DNA of 64,000 bases from JBLXBZ01 sp048265185 (GTDB taxonomy: Bacteria > Pseudomonadota > Alphaproteobacteria > Rhizobiales > Stappiaceae), in the NCBI GenBank assembly GCA_048265185.1, contig JBLXBZ010000001.1, forward strand, positions 496,001 to 560,000, read 5' to 3'. Position numbers and translations under genes: made by a program. Below are positions 1 to 8,135 of the stretch, in pieces. Positions within the stretch are counted from its first letter, which is position 1; each line of letters starts with the position of its first letter. The notes beneath the pieces were generated by a model. That model had not been told where the DNA came from and ran no database searches. It was given only the letters and a program-made list of their open reading frames with translations.

Positions 1-1
1 G

Positions 2-313
2 CCTGAAGACGTGGTGCAAATCGCAATCCTCAGACGTATGGGGGTTGATAACTTGGCGTTTTCCGTCGTTCGATTGACTGATTTTGATCGATTGTTCGTC
101 AACATCATATCGAACGGCGCCGTTTCTCAACATCGGGAAATTGTGGAAATTCCCCAAGTCGGCGGCCGCATAACTGATATTCGCGCTGAACTGGAGAGTG
201 GCGAAATTTCCTGTTTTATTGATATCCAATCCCCCGAAGGAGAACTAACCTATGAATTGTTTTTGAACAGAGATTTATCAAGAAGTTATATATTTCAACC
301 AGCTAGCAATTGA
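2..313 (+). CDS. Unrecognised protein, probably the 3' end of a gene cut by the window edge
   Basis: The reading frame is open from base 2 to a TGA at 311-313, giving about 103 residues with no start that must be used; GTG codons at 11 and 14 are possible starts, but the frame continues upstream to the edge. The product has no motif I recognise. It looks soluble and mixed alpha/beta, with a segment near its middle rich in Glu and Ile. Codon use is more AT-rich than in the helicase downstream. It could be a complete small protein or the C-terminal part of a larger one. The function is unknown. Confidence 0.45.
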   Translation, partial: PEDVVQIAILRRMGVDNLAFSVVRLTDFDRLFVNIISNGAVSQHREIVEIPQVGGRITDIRAELESGEISCFIDIQSPEGELTYELFLNRDLSRSYIFQPASN

Positions 314-372
314 TGAGCATAATAAGGGTAAGGTTAATTCCTCTCATTCTTGGCGTTGGCAATAGTGTAATA

Positions 373-400
373 TTGACATTTCGTCTTCACTCTGTACTGT
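373..400 (+). promoter_or_regulatory. Possible sigma-70 promoter for the DEAD-box helicase
   Basis: A perfect TTGACA at 373-378 is followed after 16 bases by TACTGT at 395-400, a weak -10 element. It lies 73 bases upstream of the preferred helicase start, inside a 130-base gene-free stretch. This is a sequence match only and has not been tested against background. Confidence 0.35.
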
Positions 401-472
401 GCCGATGAAATCGATTGCATCTAATCTTGGATCGCAATTCCGATGAATATTTCCATCAAACGTCAGGGTGAC

Positions 473-1963
473 ATGTCCTTTTCTTCACTCGGTCTGAGCG
501 ACAAGGTTCTCGCCGCCGTAGAGGCAGCTGGTTATACCGAGCCGACAGCAATTCAGTCAGGCGCAATTCCACACGTTCTTGAACGTCGCGACGTGCTTGG
601 CATAGCGCAAACAGGCACCGGTAAAACCGCCTCTTTCACTTTGCCCATGCTGACCCTTCTAGAGCGTGGACGCGCGCGCGCGCGCATGCCTAGAACGCTC
701 ATTTTAGAGCCAACGCGTGAGCTTGCGGCGCAAGTTGAAGAGAACTTCAACAAATACGGCGCCAACCTGCGCCTCAACGTCGCCCTGTTGATTGGCGGAA
801 CCTCTTTCGGCGACCAGGACCGCAAACTGCAACGCGGCGTGGATGTGTTGATCGCAACGCCCGGGCGCTTGCTAGATCACGCCGAGCGCGGAAAACTACT
901 CATGCAAGGTGTTGAAATCCTTGTAATTGACGAAGCTGACCGCATGCTCGACATGGGCTTCATTCCGGATATCGAGCGGATTTGCAAGTTGATCCCGTCT
1001 CAAAGGCAAACTTTGTTTTTCTCCGCGACGATGCCCCCGGAAATTCAAAAATTGGCCGACGCGTTTTTGATGGATCCGGCGCGAATCGAAGTCGCGAAAG
1101 CTTCATCGACCGCCGACACTGTTAAACAGGTGATTGTCGCCGCGCCCGGTCAAGACTATGATAAGCGCGCCGTCCTTCGCGAACTGATTAAGAACGCTGA
1201 AAATCTTAAAAACGCTATTGTCTTTTGCAACCGCAAAAGAGACGTAGCGACATTGTTCCGCTCTTTGGAGAAACATGGCTTCTCCGTCGGGGCCTTGCAT
1301 GGGGATATGGATCAACGTTCGCGTACGACGATGTTGGATAATTTCCGCAAAGGGACAATTCCGCTTCTGGTCGCCAGTGACGTGGCAGCTCGCGGTCTTG
1401 ATATTCCAGACGTTAGTCATGTGTTTAATTACGACCTGCCGAGCCACGCAGAGGATTATGTCCACCGCATCGGCCGCACGGGGCGCGCGGGACGAACCGG
1501 AGTGGCTATGTCTCTCGTGGCGGGAAATGACGCCAAATATTTGGCCGCGATTGAAAAAGTAATCGGAAACTCACTCGAATGGCAGGGCGAGCCCCTTGAT
1601 TTCGAGGCGGCCGCCGCAGAACGAAAATCTCGCAAGCCTCGAGGTTCAGGCGCGGGGCGTGGCAGAACTTCGTCAGCCTCGGAACCGACGTCGCAAGATG
1701 CGTCCTCTGGAAAAAAACAGGAAGCTCGAAAAAAAGAGCAGGCTCATACGCCAATAGCAGGACTGGGAGACCAGCCTGACGTGCAGCCGGCGAGTAAAAC
1801 TCCCACGCGCGCCAGAGCCGAAAGAAATAAACGCGAATCTCCTAACCGTTCAATCAATAACAATCGTGGTCGCAATGAGCGCGATGACCATCCGGTTATT
1901 GGCCTTGGAGATCACGTTCCTGCTTTCCTACTTCGTGACCCGAGAGCAAAAAAAGCCGTATAA
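473..1963 (+). CDS. rhlE: DEAD-box ATP-dependent RNA helicase, RhlE-like
   Basis: An RNA helicase of superfamily 2 that probably remodels structured RNA or ribosomal particles. Counting from the ATG at 473, the Q motif is near residues 22-28, AQTGTGKT at 45-52, PTREL at 80-84, TPGR near 129-132, DEAD at 153-156 and SAT at 184-186. The second RecA-like domain carries ARGLD and HRIGRTGRAG. A basic, low-complexity tail of about 130 residues follows and contains two related short motifs, IAGLGDQPDV and VIGLGDHVPAFLL. An upstream ATG at 443 would add ten residues; the family usually begins with MSF, so 473 is preferred. The gene stands alone. The assignment to the RhlE subgroup is by resemblance. 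Confidence 0.9.
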   Translation: MSFSSLGLSDKVLAAVEAAGYTEPTAIQSGAIPHVLERRDVLGIAQTGTGKTASFTLPMLTLLERGRARARMPRTLILEPTRELAAQVEENFNKYGANLRLNVALLIGGTSFGDQDRKLQRGVDVLIATPGRLLDHAERGKLLMQGVEILVIDEADRMLDMGFIPDIERICKLIPSQRQTLFFSATMPPEIQKLADAFLMDPARIEVAKASSTADTVKQVIVAAPGQDYDKRAVLRELIKNAENLKNAIVFCNRKRDVATLFRSLEKHGFSVGALHGDMDQRSRTTMLDNFRKGTIPLLVASDVAARGLDIPDVSHVFNYDLPSHAEDYVHRIGRTGRAGRTGVAMSLVAGNDAKYLAAIEKVIGNSLEWQGEPLDFEAAAAERKSRKPRGSGAGRGRTSSASEPTSQDASSGKKQEARKKEQAHTPIAGLGDQPDVQPASKTPTRARAERNKRESPNRSINNNRGRNERDDHPVIGLGDHVPAFLLRDPRAKKAV

Positions 1964-2002
1964 ATTGACTTAAACTCTCAGGCGCTCTTCATATTTTGTC
2001 GT

Positions 2003-2038
2003 TTTTGCCGTCGACGCGAGAAATCGTCGACGGCAAAA
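2003..2038 (+). terminator. 14-bp perfect inverted repeat downstream of the helicase, possible terminator
   Basis: TTTTGCCGTCGACG at 2003-2016 is the exact reverse complement of 2025-2038, leaving an 8-base loop. It begins 40 bases after the helicase stop. The order of the arms (T-rich first, A-rich second) is the reverse of a canonical intrinsic terminator and there is no U-tract on either strand. It may therefore stabilise a 3' end instead of terminating by itself. Confidence 0.45.
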
Positions 2039-2136
2039 TTATTAATGGGGCATTAATTCTTTTGTATTCAAAGTGATATGGTTTATAAACGAGAATATTA
2101 GAGCCTAATTTATGGACACCTCGCGCGGAAAGCAGT

Positions 2137-3195
2137 ATGTCCCAGGAAGACGATCATAGACGCACAATAGGCTACGGTGTTTCAGCTCTTGGTTACATCA
2201 AGAAAAACTATCTACCTGCCTTTCCACGATTTTATGAACTTTGGTATACATACGTCGCTGGCTTCAATTATAAATTGAATAACTACATCAATGAAATCAT
2301 TGGTAAAAACGGCCAAATTTCTGATGAAGAAATGCAACAAATTTACAATAAGTTCCTTTCTCCAAACCGGTTAGGCGACCGGGTTGATGTTGTGGGAACG
2401 AAAGTTTCTGATGAAATTCGAGAGCTTTTAAAGGTCTTGAACAAAAACAACGGCCAAAACTCTGCGTACTCATCATCCTTATCCAGCGTTGAAGATCAAT
2501 TATCTGAAATTTCAGACTCGTTACAATTGAAGGAACTGATCAAAAAACTTGTTATCGCCACCGAAAAATCTTCCAGAGCGAATGAAGAGTTAAAATTAAA
2601 ACTTATCACGTCTAAAAATAAAATTGAGACCTTGCGAGAAAACCTTGAAACGATCCGTTATGAATCTTTGACGGATGATTTGACCACGCTGAACAACCGC
2701 AAGCACTTTGATCAAATGCTGGAACGCTGCGTCAAGGACGCGGAAGAAACGCAAGCGCCCCTCTCCCTTCTTTTGAGCGACATTGATCACTTCAAGCAAT
2801 TTAACGACAATTTTGGTCATCAAACAGGAGATCAGGTTCTTAGGCTTGTGGCCTTGGCGACCAAGCAGAACGTTAAAGGGCAAGACGTCGCTTGTCGTTA
2901 TGGCGGTGAAGAGTTTGGAATAATATTGCCGCATACATCGCTGCATCAGGCAATGTCTGTTGCGGAGAATATTCGTCAGTCAGTATTCTCGAAGGAACTT
3001 GTTAAACGGTCGACGGGCGAGAACCTTGGACGGGTTACAATATCAATTGGCGTGGCGACTTTTAAACACGGCGATACGGTCCATACTCTCTTATCGCGCG
3101 CAGACGCCGCGCTTTATAATGCAAAACACTCTGGTCGCAATTTGGTTAAAAGCGAGACTGACAGAGGATCGCCCAATGACGCTCAACTCGCTTGA
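2137..3195 (+). CDS. GGDEF diguanylate cyclase with an alphaproteobacterial N-terminal domain
   Basis: Likely makes cyclic di-GMP from two GTP. The active-site motif GGEEF is at residues 256-260 and the metal/substrate-binding DIDHFKQFND begins at residue 215. Residues 1-80 form a helical domain resembling the N-terminus seen in other alphaproteobacterial GGDEF proteins. Residues 115-175 are highly charged and helical, probably a coiled coil that drives dimerisation. The inhibitory site, normally RxxD just before the RYGG motif, reads KGQD (247-250), so product inhibition may be weakened. There is no transmembrane segment. The start follows a GGAAA-type ribosome site. The input signal is unknown. 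Confidence 0.88.
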   Translation: MSQEDDHRRTIGYGVSALGYIKKNYLPAFPRFYELWYTYVAGFNYKLNNYINEIIGKNGQISDEEMQQIYNKFLSPNRLGDRVDVVGTKVSDEIRELLKVLNKNNGQNSAYSSSLSSVEDQLSEISDSLQLKELIKKLVIATEKSSRANEELKLKLITSKNKIETLRENLETIRYESLTDDLTTLNNRKHFDQMLERCVKDAEETQAPLSLLLSDIDHFKQFNDNFGHQTGDQVLRLVALATKQNVKGQDVACRYGGEEFGIILPHTSLHQAMSVAENIRQSVFSKELVKRSTGENLGRVTISIGVATFKHGDTVHTLLSRADAALYNAKHSGRNLVKSETDRGSPNDAQLA

Positions 3196-3228
3196 AAATG
3201 CCGTTTAACGATTCGTTAATCCCTGCAT

Positions 3229-3681
3229 TCAATCCATATTGGCCTGACGCATTTTCTTGATATCTCCACGACGTTTCTTGCCCGCAAGTCGCCGCTCTTT
3301 AGAGCCCTTGGTTGGCTTGGTTGGTTTGCGAGGCTTGGGACGCTCTAGCGCCTTACGAACCAATTCCGCAAGTCGATCCATAGCGTCCTGGCGATTGAGT
3401 TCCTGCGTGCGAAAGCGATCCGCTTGAATCACGACCTCCCCCTTCAAGGTCAGCCGACTACCGGCAAGTCGACCAAGCCGGGCTTTAACATCACCCGCCA
3501 AGGTCGTGTTCCCCGCCAGATCAAATCGGAGTTGAACCGCCGTCGCCACCTTGTTGACGTTCTGACCGCCTGGACCAGAGGCGCGGATAAAGCTCTCGCT
3601 TAAATCGCCACGTTCAATGTGTGCGCGACTTGCAATCACGATCGTGCCGTGTCCATCGTCAACCCAAAGGCGGTCCGCCAT
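3229..3681 (-). CDS. arfB: Alternative ribosome-rescue factor / peptidyl-tRNA hydrolase ArfB
   Basis: A 150-residue class-I release-factor-like protein. The catalytic GGQ lies at residues 38-40 within SGPGGQNVNK and is followed by the usual beta domain. The C-terminus from about residue 110 is very rich in Lys and Arg, as expected for the tail that enters the empty mRNA channel of stalled ribosomes. In this family the protein hydrolyses peptidyl-tRNA on non-stop ribosomes. Length and motif order match the E. coli YaeJ type. It is convergent with the GGDEF gene and divergent from preT. Confidence 0.93.
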   Translation of the reverse strand: MADRLWVDDGHGTIVIASRAHIERGDLSESFIRASGPGGQNVNKVATAVQLRFDLAGNTTLAGDVKARLGRLAGSRLTLKGEVVIQADRFRTQELNRQDAMDRLAELVRKALERPKPRKPTKPTKGSKERRLAGKKRRGDIKKMRQANMD

Positions 3682-3792
3682 GGTTAATCATCTCCAGCTT
3701 TCACGGTCAAGGCATCATAAATCTCTTTCAGTTTCAAGAGCATGCGTAAAATTATATCAAAAAGCTCAAACTTCGCGCAATTTTTTCGTTAA

Positions 3793-3820
3793 ATAAATTT
3801 GACTATTTGGTCAAATTTAT
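3793..3820. promoter_or_regulatory. RutR-like operator upstream of preTA, in a 28-bp near-perfect palindrome
   Basis: The core TTGACTA-TT-TGGTCAA (3799-3814) matches the E. coli RutR consensus TTGACCA-N2-TGGTCAA at 13 of 14 informative positions. The dyad extends outward to 3793-3820 with a single mismatched pair (3804 with 3809). It lies 85 bases before the preferred preT start. The two RutR-like regulators encoded at 6742-8060 are the obvious candidates to bind it. The consensus is from general knowledge; binding is inferred. Confidence 0.75.
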
Positions 3821-3904
3821 ACCCAATAGAGACTTGGCAGCGTTATCCGCAAAATGAGATGCGCGCCAGATCCAGAACCAGAGGATACATACCCGGAGGT
3901 CCGA

Positions 3905-5263
3905 ATGACCGAGGTCAAGCCAGCTCCCGACATAGCATCGGGGCGCCTGCCAGCCGAAGCCTATATTGATAACTTTTGCGATTTGCATCCCCCCCTTGAT
4001 CCACATCAAGCGATGGCGGAATCGGATCGTTGTTATTTTTGCTATGACGCGCCTTGCGTCACAGCCTGCCCTACGTCGATTGACATCCCGTTGTTCATTC
4101 GCCAAATCTCCACCAATAACCCCACGGGCGCCGCCCGCACCATTTTCGCCCAAAATATTCTGGGCGGCATGTGCGCGCGCGTTTGTCCTACGGAGACTTT
4201 GTGCGAGCAAGCTTGCGTGCGCAACGAAGCGGAAGAAAAGCCGGTTAAAATCGGTGAGCTGCAACGCTTCGCGACAGATCATTATATGCAAATCGGCGGC
4301 GAAGGCGTTCATGAGCGCGCGCCGGCGACAGGCAAGAAGGTCGCCATTGTCGGCGGCGGTCCGGCCAGTCTTTCCTGCGCTCATGCTCTTGCGCGAAATG
4401 GCCATGACGTGACGATCTTTGAAGCCCGCGAGAAAATTGGCGGCCTGAACGAATACGGCATAGCATCTTACAAATCCGTAGATAATTTCGCTCAAAGAGA
4501 GGTTGAGTTCGTCCTCTCTGTGGATGGGATTGAGGTAAAAACCGAAACGGCGCTTGGTCGTGACTTTGAGTTAGCCGATTTGCGTAAGAATTATGACGCG
4601 ATATTTCTCGGCATGGGACTTGTGGGCGTTAATGCGCTGAACGTCCCCGGAGAGGAGCTTGAAGGCGCCATTGACGCAGTCGAGTATATTGCGCGCCTGC
4701 GTCAGGAAGAGGATCTCTCATCCCTACCCGTCGGTCGCCGCGTCGTGGTGATTGGCGGCGGCATGACCGCCGTCGATATCGCCGTGCAAATAAAACGCCT
4801 TGGCGCGGACGAAGTGACCATCGCCTATCGCCGAGGACAGAACGCCATGAAAGCCAGCCTGTTCGAGCAAGAGTTGGCGCTGACCAATGGCGTCTCTATT
4901 CGCGAATGGGTACGGCCGCTCGCCATTCGGGGCGAAAAAGGCCATGTGAACGCGATTGAGCTGGAGCGTACGCGAATTGGCGCGGACGGACGCCTTGAAG
5001 GCACGGGAGAAAAAGTGACGTTAGCTGCGGATCAGGTGTTCAAAGCTATCGGTCAAACATTTGTACCCAGCGCTCTGAACGGTTCCGCCGAAAGCTTGCA
5101 GCTGGAAAACGGACGCTTGAAAGTCGACGCCATGCGCAAAACGTCGCTACTCGGCGTTTGGGCCGGCGGCGATTGTATTCATGGCGGCGACGACCTTACC
5201 GTCGCAGCCGTAGAAGACGGCAAAGTCGCCGCGCAGTCCATTCACGCCGCTTTGAAGGCGTAA
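3905..5263 (+). CDS. preT: NAD-dependent dihydropyrimidine dehydrogenase, flavoprotein subunit PreT
   Basis: The electron-input subunit of bacterial dihydropyrimidine dehydrogenase, which takes electrons from NADH and passes them to PreA. The N-terminal third is the GltD-like Fe-S domain with cysteine groups CYFCYDAPCVTACP and CARVCPTETLCEQAC. An FAD dinucleotide fold (IVGGGPASLSCA) and a second, pyridine-nucleotide fold (VIGGGMTAVDIA) follow. The C-terminus has the GGDC...VAAVEDG FAD motif. The ATG at 3905 is preferred over one 51 bases upstream because GGAGGT sits four bases before it, giving 452 residues. preA follows after 60 bases, and a RutR-like operator precedes the gene. Confidence 0.93.
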   Translation: MTEVKPAPDIASGRLPAEAYIDNFCDLHPPLDPHQAMAESDRCYFCYDAPCVTACPTSIDIPLFIRQISTNNPTGAARTIFAQNILGGMCARVCPTETLCEQACVRNEAEEKPVKIGELQRFATDHYMQIGGEGVHERAPATGKKVAIVGGGPASLSCAHALARNGHDVTIFEAREKIGGLNEYGIASYKSVDNFAQREVEFVLSVDGIEVKTETALGRDFELADLRKNYDAIFLGMGLVGVNALNVPGEELEGAIDAVEYIARLRQEEDLSSLPVGRRVVVIGGGMTAVDIAVQIKRLGADEVTIAYRRGQNAMKASLFEQELALTNGVSIREWVRPLAIRGEKGHVNAIELERTRIGADGRLEGTGEKVTLAADQVFKAIGQTFVPSALNGSAESLQLENGRLKVDAMRKTSLLGVWAGGDCIHGGDDLTVAAVEDGKVAAQSIHAALKA

Positions 5264-5323
5264 AAGTACTTTGCGACCAGACTTCCGCCATTCCATTCAT
5301 CCCCGTGACGCGAGGGGAACGAT

Positions 5324-6634
5324 ATGACTGATCTGACGAGCAATTTTATTGGCATTAAATCGCCCAACCCATTCTGGCTGGCTTCCGCGCCGCCCACCGA
5401 CAAGGCTTATAATGTCGTCCGCGCCTTTGAAGCCGGTTGGGGCGGCGTCGTGTGGAAAACGCTTGGCGAAGATCCTCCCGTGGTCAACGTCAATGGCCCA
5501 CGCTATGGCGCGATCCACGGAAAAGATAGAGAGCTTATTGGTTTCAATAATATAGAGCTTATTTCTGATAGATTACTTGAAACTAATTTACGTGAAATAA
5601 AACAGGTCAAACGCGACTGGCCGGATCGAGCGCTAGTCGTATCCTTGATGGTTCCTTGTGAAGAGCAAAGTTGGATTGATATCCTCAAGCGGGTGGAGGA
5701 CACCGAAGCAGATGGCGTGGAGCTGAACTTCGGTTGTCCGCATGGCATGTCGGAGCGGGGCATGGGCTCAGCTGTTGGACAGGTCCCTGAATATATTGAA
5801 ATGGTGACCCGTTGGTGCAAGCAGAACACTTCCATGCCAGTGATCGTCAAGCTGACGCCCAATATCACCGACGTGCGCAAGCCTGCTCAAGCGGCGAAAG
5901 CTGGCGGCGCGGACGCCGTGTCCCTGATCAATACGATCAACTCGATCGTCAGCGTTGATCTGGACGCAATGGCGCCAATGCCGACCATCGACGGTAAAGG
6001 CGCCCATGGCGGTTATTGCGGTCCGGCTGTAAAACCAATCGCTTTGAATATGGTGGCGGAGATCGCTCGCGATCCCGCGACGCACGGTCTGCCTATTTCC
6101 GGCATTGGCGGCGTCACCACTTGGCGCGACGCCGCCGAGTTCATGGCCTTGGGCGCCGGCAACGTGCAAGTTTGCACTGCTGCGATGACCTATGGCTTCA
6201 AAATCGTTCAGGAAATGATCGAAGGATTGAAGGATTGGATGGAGGAAAAGGGCCACGCAAGCGTTGACGACTTTGTCGGTAAAGCCGTGCCCAATTGTTC
6301 AGACTGGCAATACCTCAATCTCAACTATATCAGCAAAGCTAAAATCGATCAGGATCTATGCATTAAATGCGGCCGTTGTCATATCGCTTGCGAGGACACC
6401 TCTCATCAAGCGATCACCAATATGGTTGACGGCGCGCGCAAATTTGAAGTGATCGACGAAGAATGCGTCGGCTGCAATCTATGCGTCAACGTCTGCCCAG
6501 TCGAAAACTGCATCACCATGGAGCAAATGATCCAGGGCGTGGACCCGCGCACCCAGAGGCCGATTGATCCAACATACGCCAATTGGACGACCCATCCAAA
6601 CAACCCGAACCGGGTGATGGAGGCGGCGGAGTAA
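5324..6634 (+). CDS. preA: NAD-dependent dihydropyrimidine dehydrogenase, catalytic subunit PreA
   Basis: Reduces uracil and thymine to the 5,6-dihydro forms, the first step of the reductive pathway. The first 310 residues or so form an FMN-binding TIM barrel with the signature NFGCPHGMSERGMG and a GIGGV phosphate loop. The C-terminus holds two ferredoxin-type cysteine sets, CIKCGRCHIAC and CVGCNLCVNVC, for two [4Fe-4S] clusters that receive electrons from PreT. The start has GAGGGGAA just upstream. About 80 bases near 5525-5605 use markedly AT-rich codons compared with the flanking gene, although the protein looks normal there. It is convergent with the regulator pair. Confidence 0.95.
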   Translation: MTDLTSNFIGIKSPNPFWLASAPPTDKAYNVVRAFEAGWGGVVWKTLGEDPPVVNVNGPRYGAIHGKDRELIGFNNIELISDRLLETNLREIKQVKRDWPDRALVVSLMVPCEEQSWIDILKRVEDTEADGVELNFGCPHGMSERGMGSAVGQVPEYIEMVTRWCKQNTSMPVIVKLTPNITDVRKPAQAAKAGGADAVSLINTINSIVSVDLDAMAPMPTIDGKGAHGGYCGPAVKPIALNMVAEIARDPATHGLPISGIGGVTTWRDAAEFMALGAGNVQVCTAAMTYGFKIVQEMIEGLKDWMEEKGHASVDDFVGKAVPNCSDWQYLNLNYISKAKIDQDLCIKCGRCHIACEDTSHQAITNMVDGARKFEVIDEECVGCNLCVNVCPVENCITMEQMIQGVDPRTQRPIDPTYANWTTHPNNPNRVMEAAE

Positions 6635-6696
6635 AGCGGCGCCTCCGTCACCGCAAATCCATGCGTGGCTTCACTTTTCCTTTATGAAGAATGAAT

Positions 6697-6729
6697 TCTC
6701 TCTCATTGTCTCCGCGTCAATGGGAGAGA
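6697..6729. terminator. Hairpin between convergent preA and the regulator operon
   Basis: TCTCTCTCATTG (6697-6708) pairs with CAATGGGAGAGA (6718-6729) over 12 positions with one G-T wobble and a 9-base loop. It sits in the gap between convergent genes, so it could end transcripts from both sides. It lacks a clear U-tract. A separate perfect 14-base palindrome at 6740-6753 overlaps the stop codon of the minus-strand regulator. Confidence 0.45.
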
Positions 6730-6741
6730 GCTCTATGAGCC

Positions 6742-7416
6742 TCAAGCTTGAGGTGGCAGAAGCCCTTCAAGCACCACACGGGACAACGTCTCGGCCGCAT
6801 CTTTCATGAAGCTCTCGTTCTCCAAACCTTTTCCCGTGAGAGCCCGAATTTGAACTTCAAAATCAGCGTAATGCTGCGTCGTGGCCCATATGATGAATAT
6901 CAAATGCACAGGTTCGACCGGCAGTAGTTTTCCAGTGTCTATCCAGCCTTTGACGACCTCGCATTTTTCATCCACCAACGCTTTCAAGGGCCCTTCCAAA
7001 ACAGGACGCATAACTGGGCCGCCGCGCATAACCTCATTAGCAAAAAGCTTCGAAGATTCTGGGTTTTCGGATGAGATTTTAAACTTTTGATTGATGTATG
7101 AAGTTAATTCTTTTCGTGGATCGCCATCCGGATCAAGCGTACGCAAAGGCGCAAGCCACACATCCAGAATATGCGCCAGCACTTCTTTATAAATCGCTTG
7201 TTTGGAGCCGAAATAATATAGAAGATTGGATTTCGACATGCCCGCGGCTTGAGCGATGCCGTCTACGGTCGCTCCGCGATAGCCAGAGCGTGCAAATTCA
7301 GTGAGCGCGGCGTTGAGTATCTTCGCTCTGTTTTTAACCTGAATGCGGCTTTTATTTCCGGAACTGGCGCTTCCGGAAGCGCCTCTCCGCTTTTTCCCAC
7401 CGTCTTCCATGGTCAT
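6742..7416 (-). CDS. rutR: TetR-family regulator, RutR-like (closest of the pair to E. coli RutR)
   Basis: A 224-residue repressor-type protein. Residues 30-75 form the TetR helix-turn-helix, with the recognition segment AGMSKSNLLYYFGSKQA. The C-terminal domain carries GKLLPVEPVHLIFIIWATTQHYADF, very close to the corresponding part of E. coli RutR, which binds uracil and thymine. The first 28 residues are basic and low in complexity. Its start overlaps the stop of the upstream regulator gene by four bases (ATGA), so the two are co-transcribed. It probably represses the pyrimidine genes and releases DNA when pyrimidine binds. The gene symbol is by resemblance. Confidence 0.82.
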   Translation of the reverse strand: MTMEDGGKKRRGASGSASSGNKSRIQVKNRAKILNAALTEFARSGYRGATVDGIAQAAGMSKSNLLYYFGSKQAIYKEVLAHILDVWLAPLRTLDPDGDPRKELTSYINQKFKISSENPESSKLFANEVMRGGPVMRPVLEGPLKALVDEKCEVVKGWIDTGKLLPVEPVHLIFIIWATTQHYADFEVQIRALTGKGLENESFMKDAAETLSRVVLEGLLPPQA

Positions 7417-8060
7417 ACGCCAGCCGCGCCCCGAGGGGTGGCTCCTATACCTGTCAAAATAATATTGATCACGGTTTTTTTCGCCCTTTCAAACTCTGCG
7501 TCGCTCAAGGGGTCGCCGCCGTTTAATGTGTCTACCTGATGATTGAAATCCGCATAATGCTGCGTCGTCGACCAAATCATATAGAGCAAATATTGAGGAT
7601 CGACCGCTGCGATTTTACCGTCAGCGATCCACCTTTCGATAATGGTTACCCTTGAAGCGGTCCAATCCATCAAGGTCGTCTCCAGATAGTCCTGAATGAC
7701 CGGAGCGCGGTGCAGGATTTCATTCGCCCAAACTTTCGAGCCATTGGGATGAGCTCGGGAAATATCCATTTTTTTGGAGATATATGCGCTCAAGGCCTCA
7801 ACAGGGTCGTCGCAATCATCAAAGGAATTGGCCGCGTCAAGCCAGACATTGAAAATATGCTCAACGACCTTGCGATAAAGCGCTTCTTTCGTTGGAAAAT
7901 AATAGTGCAAATTCGCCTTTGGAAGACCCGCCCGCTTCGCGATCATCTCCGTCGTTGATCCGCGAAAGCCAAAGGCGGCGAAGACCTCCTCGGCGGCGTC
8001 AAGGATCAAACGCTCATTTTCTGCGCGGGATGATCTTTTTTGACTGTGTTTCTGCGCCAT
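7413..8060 (-). CDS. Second TetR-family regulator, RutR paralogue
   Basis: The same domain plan as the neighbouring regulator: an N-terminal helix-turn-helix (AGLPKANLHYYFPTKEALY) and a RutR-type C-terminal domain with IWSTTQHYADF. The ATG at 8060 is preferred (215 residues); an in-frame start at 8126 would add 22 residues unlike the family. A RutR-like operator lies 76-91 bases upstream of the preferred start, so the operon is probably autoregulated. Two adjacent paralogues suggest that they sense different ligands, for instance uracil and a downstream intermediate, or act as a heterodimer. The ligand is not known. Confidence 0.82.
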   Translation of the reverse strand: MAQKHSQKRSSRAENERLILDAAEEVFAAFGFRGSTTEMIAKRAGLPKANLHYYFPTKEALYRKVVEHIFNVWLDAANSFDDCDDPVEALSAYISKKMDISRAHPNGSKVWANEILHRAPVIQDYLETTLMDWTASRVTIIERWIADGKIAAVDPQYLLYMIWSTTQHYADFNHQVDTLNGGDPLSDAEFERAKKTVINIILTGIGATPRGAAGV

Positions 8061-8135
8061 TGGGCGTGATCGCAATTTTGTCACTCTGGGTAAAAATTGA
8101 CCTTGACCGAAAGCCCAGGCGTCCATAACCTCAAT

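Noticed and set aside
3205..3219. Perfect TTAA-N7-TTAA, the core CtrA-binding motif
   Set aside because: It lies between two convergent gene ends, not at a promoter, and is itself a short palindrome that may be part of a 3' end. A single match of this short motif is expected by chance.
3803..4495. Long minus-strand open frame of 230 codons opposite preT
   Set aside because: It lies entirely opposite a well-supported conserved gene, has Arg/Ala-rich composition with no motif, and arises from codon bias on the coding strand.
5700..5800. PreA appears to have Val where mammalian dihydropyrimidine dehydrogenase has its catalytic Cys (AVGQ against ACGQ)
   Set aside because: As far as I recall, E. 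coli PreA also lacks Cys at this position, so it is probably a feature of bacterial enzymes and not a defect here. The alignment is from memory.
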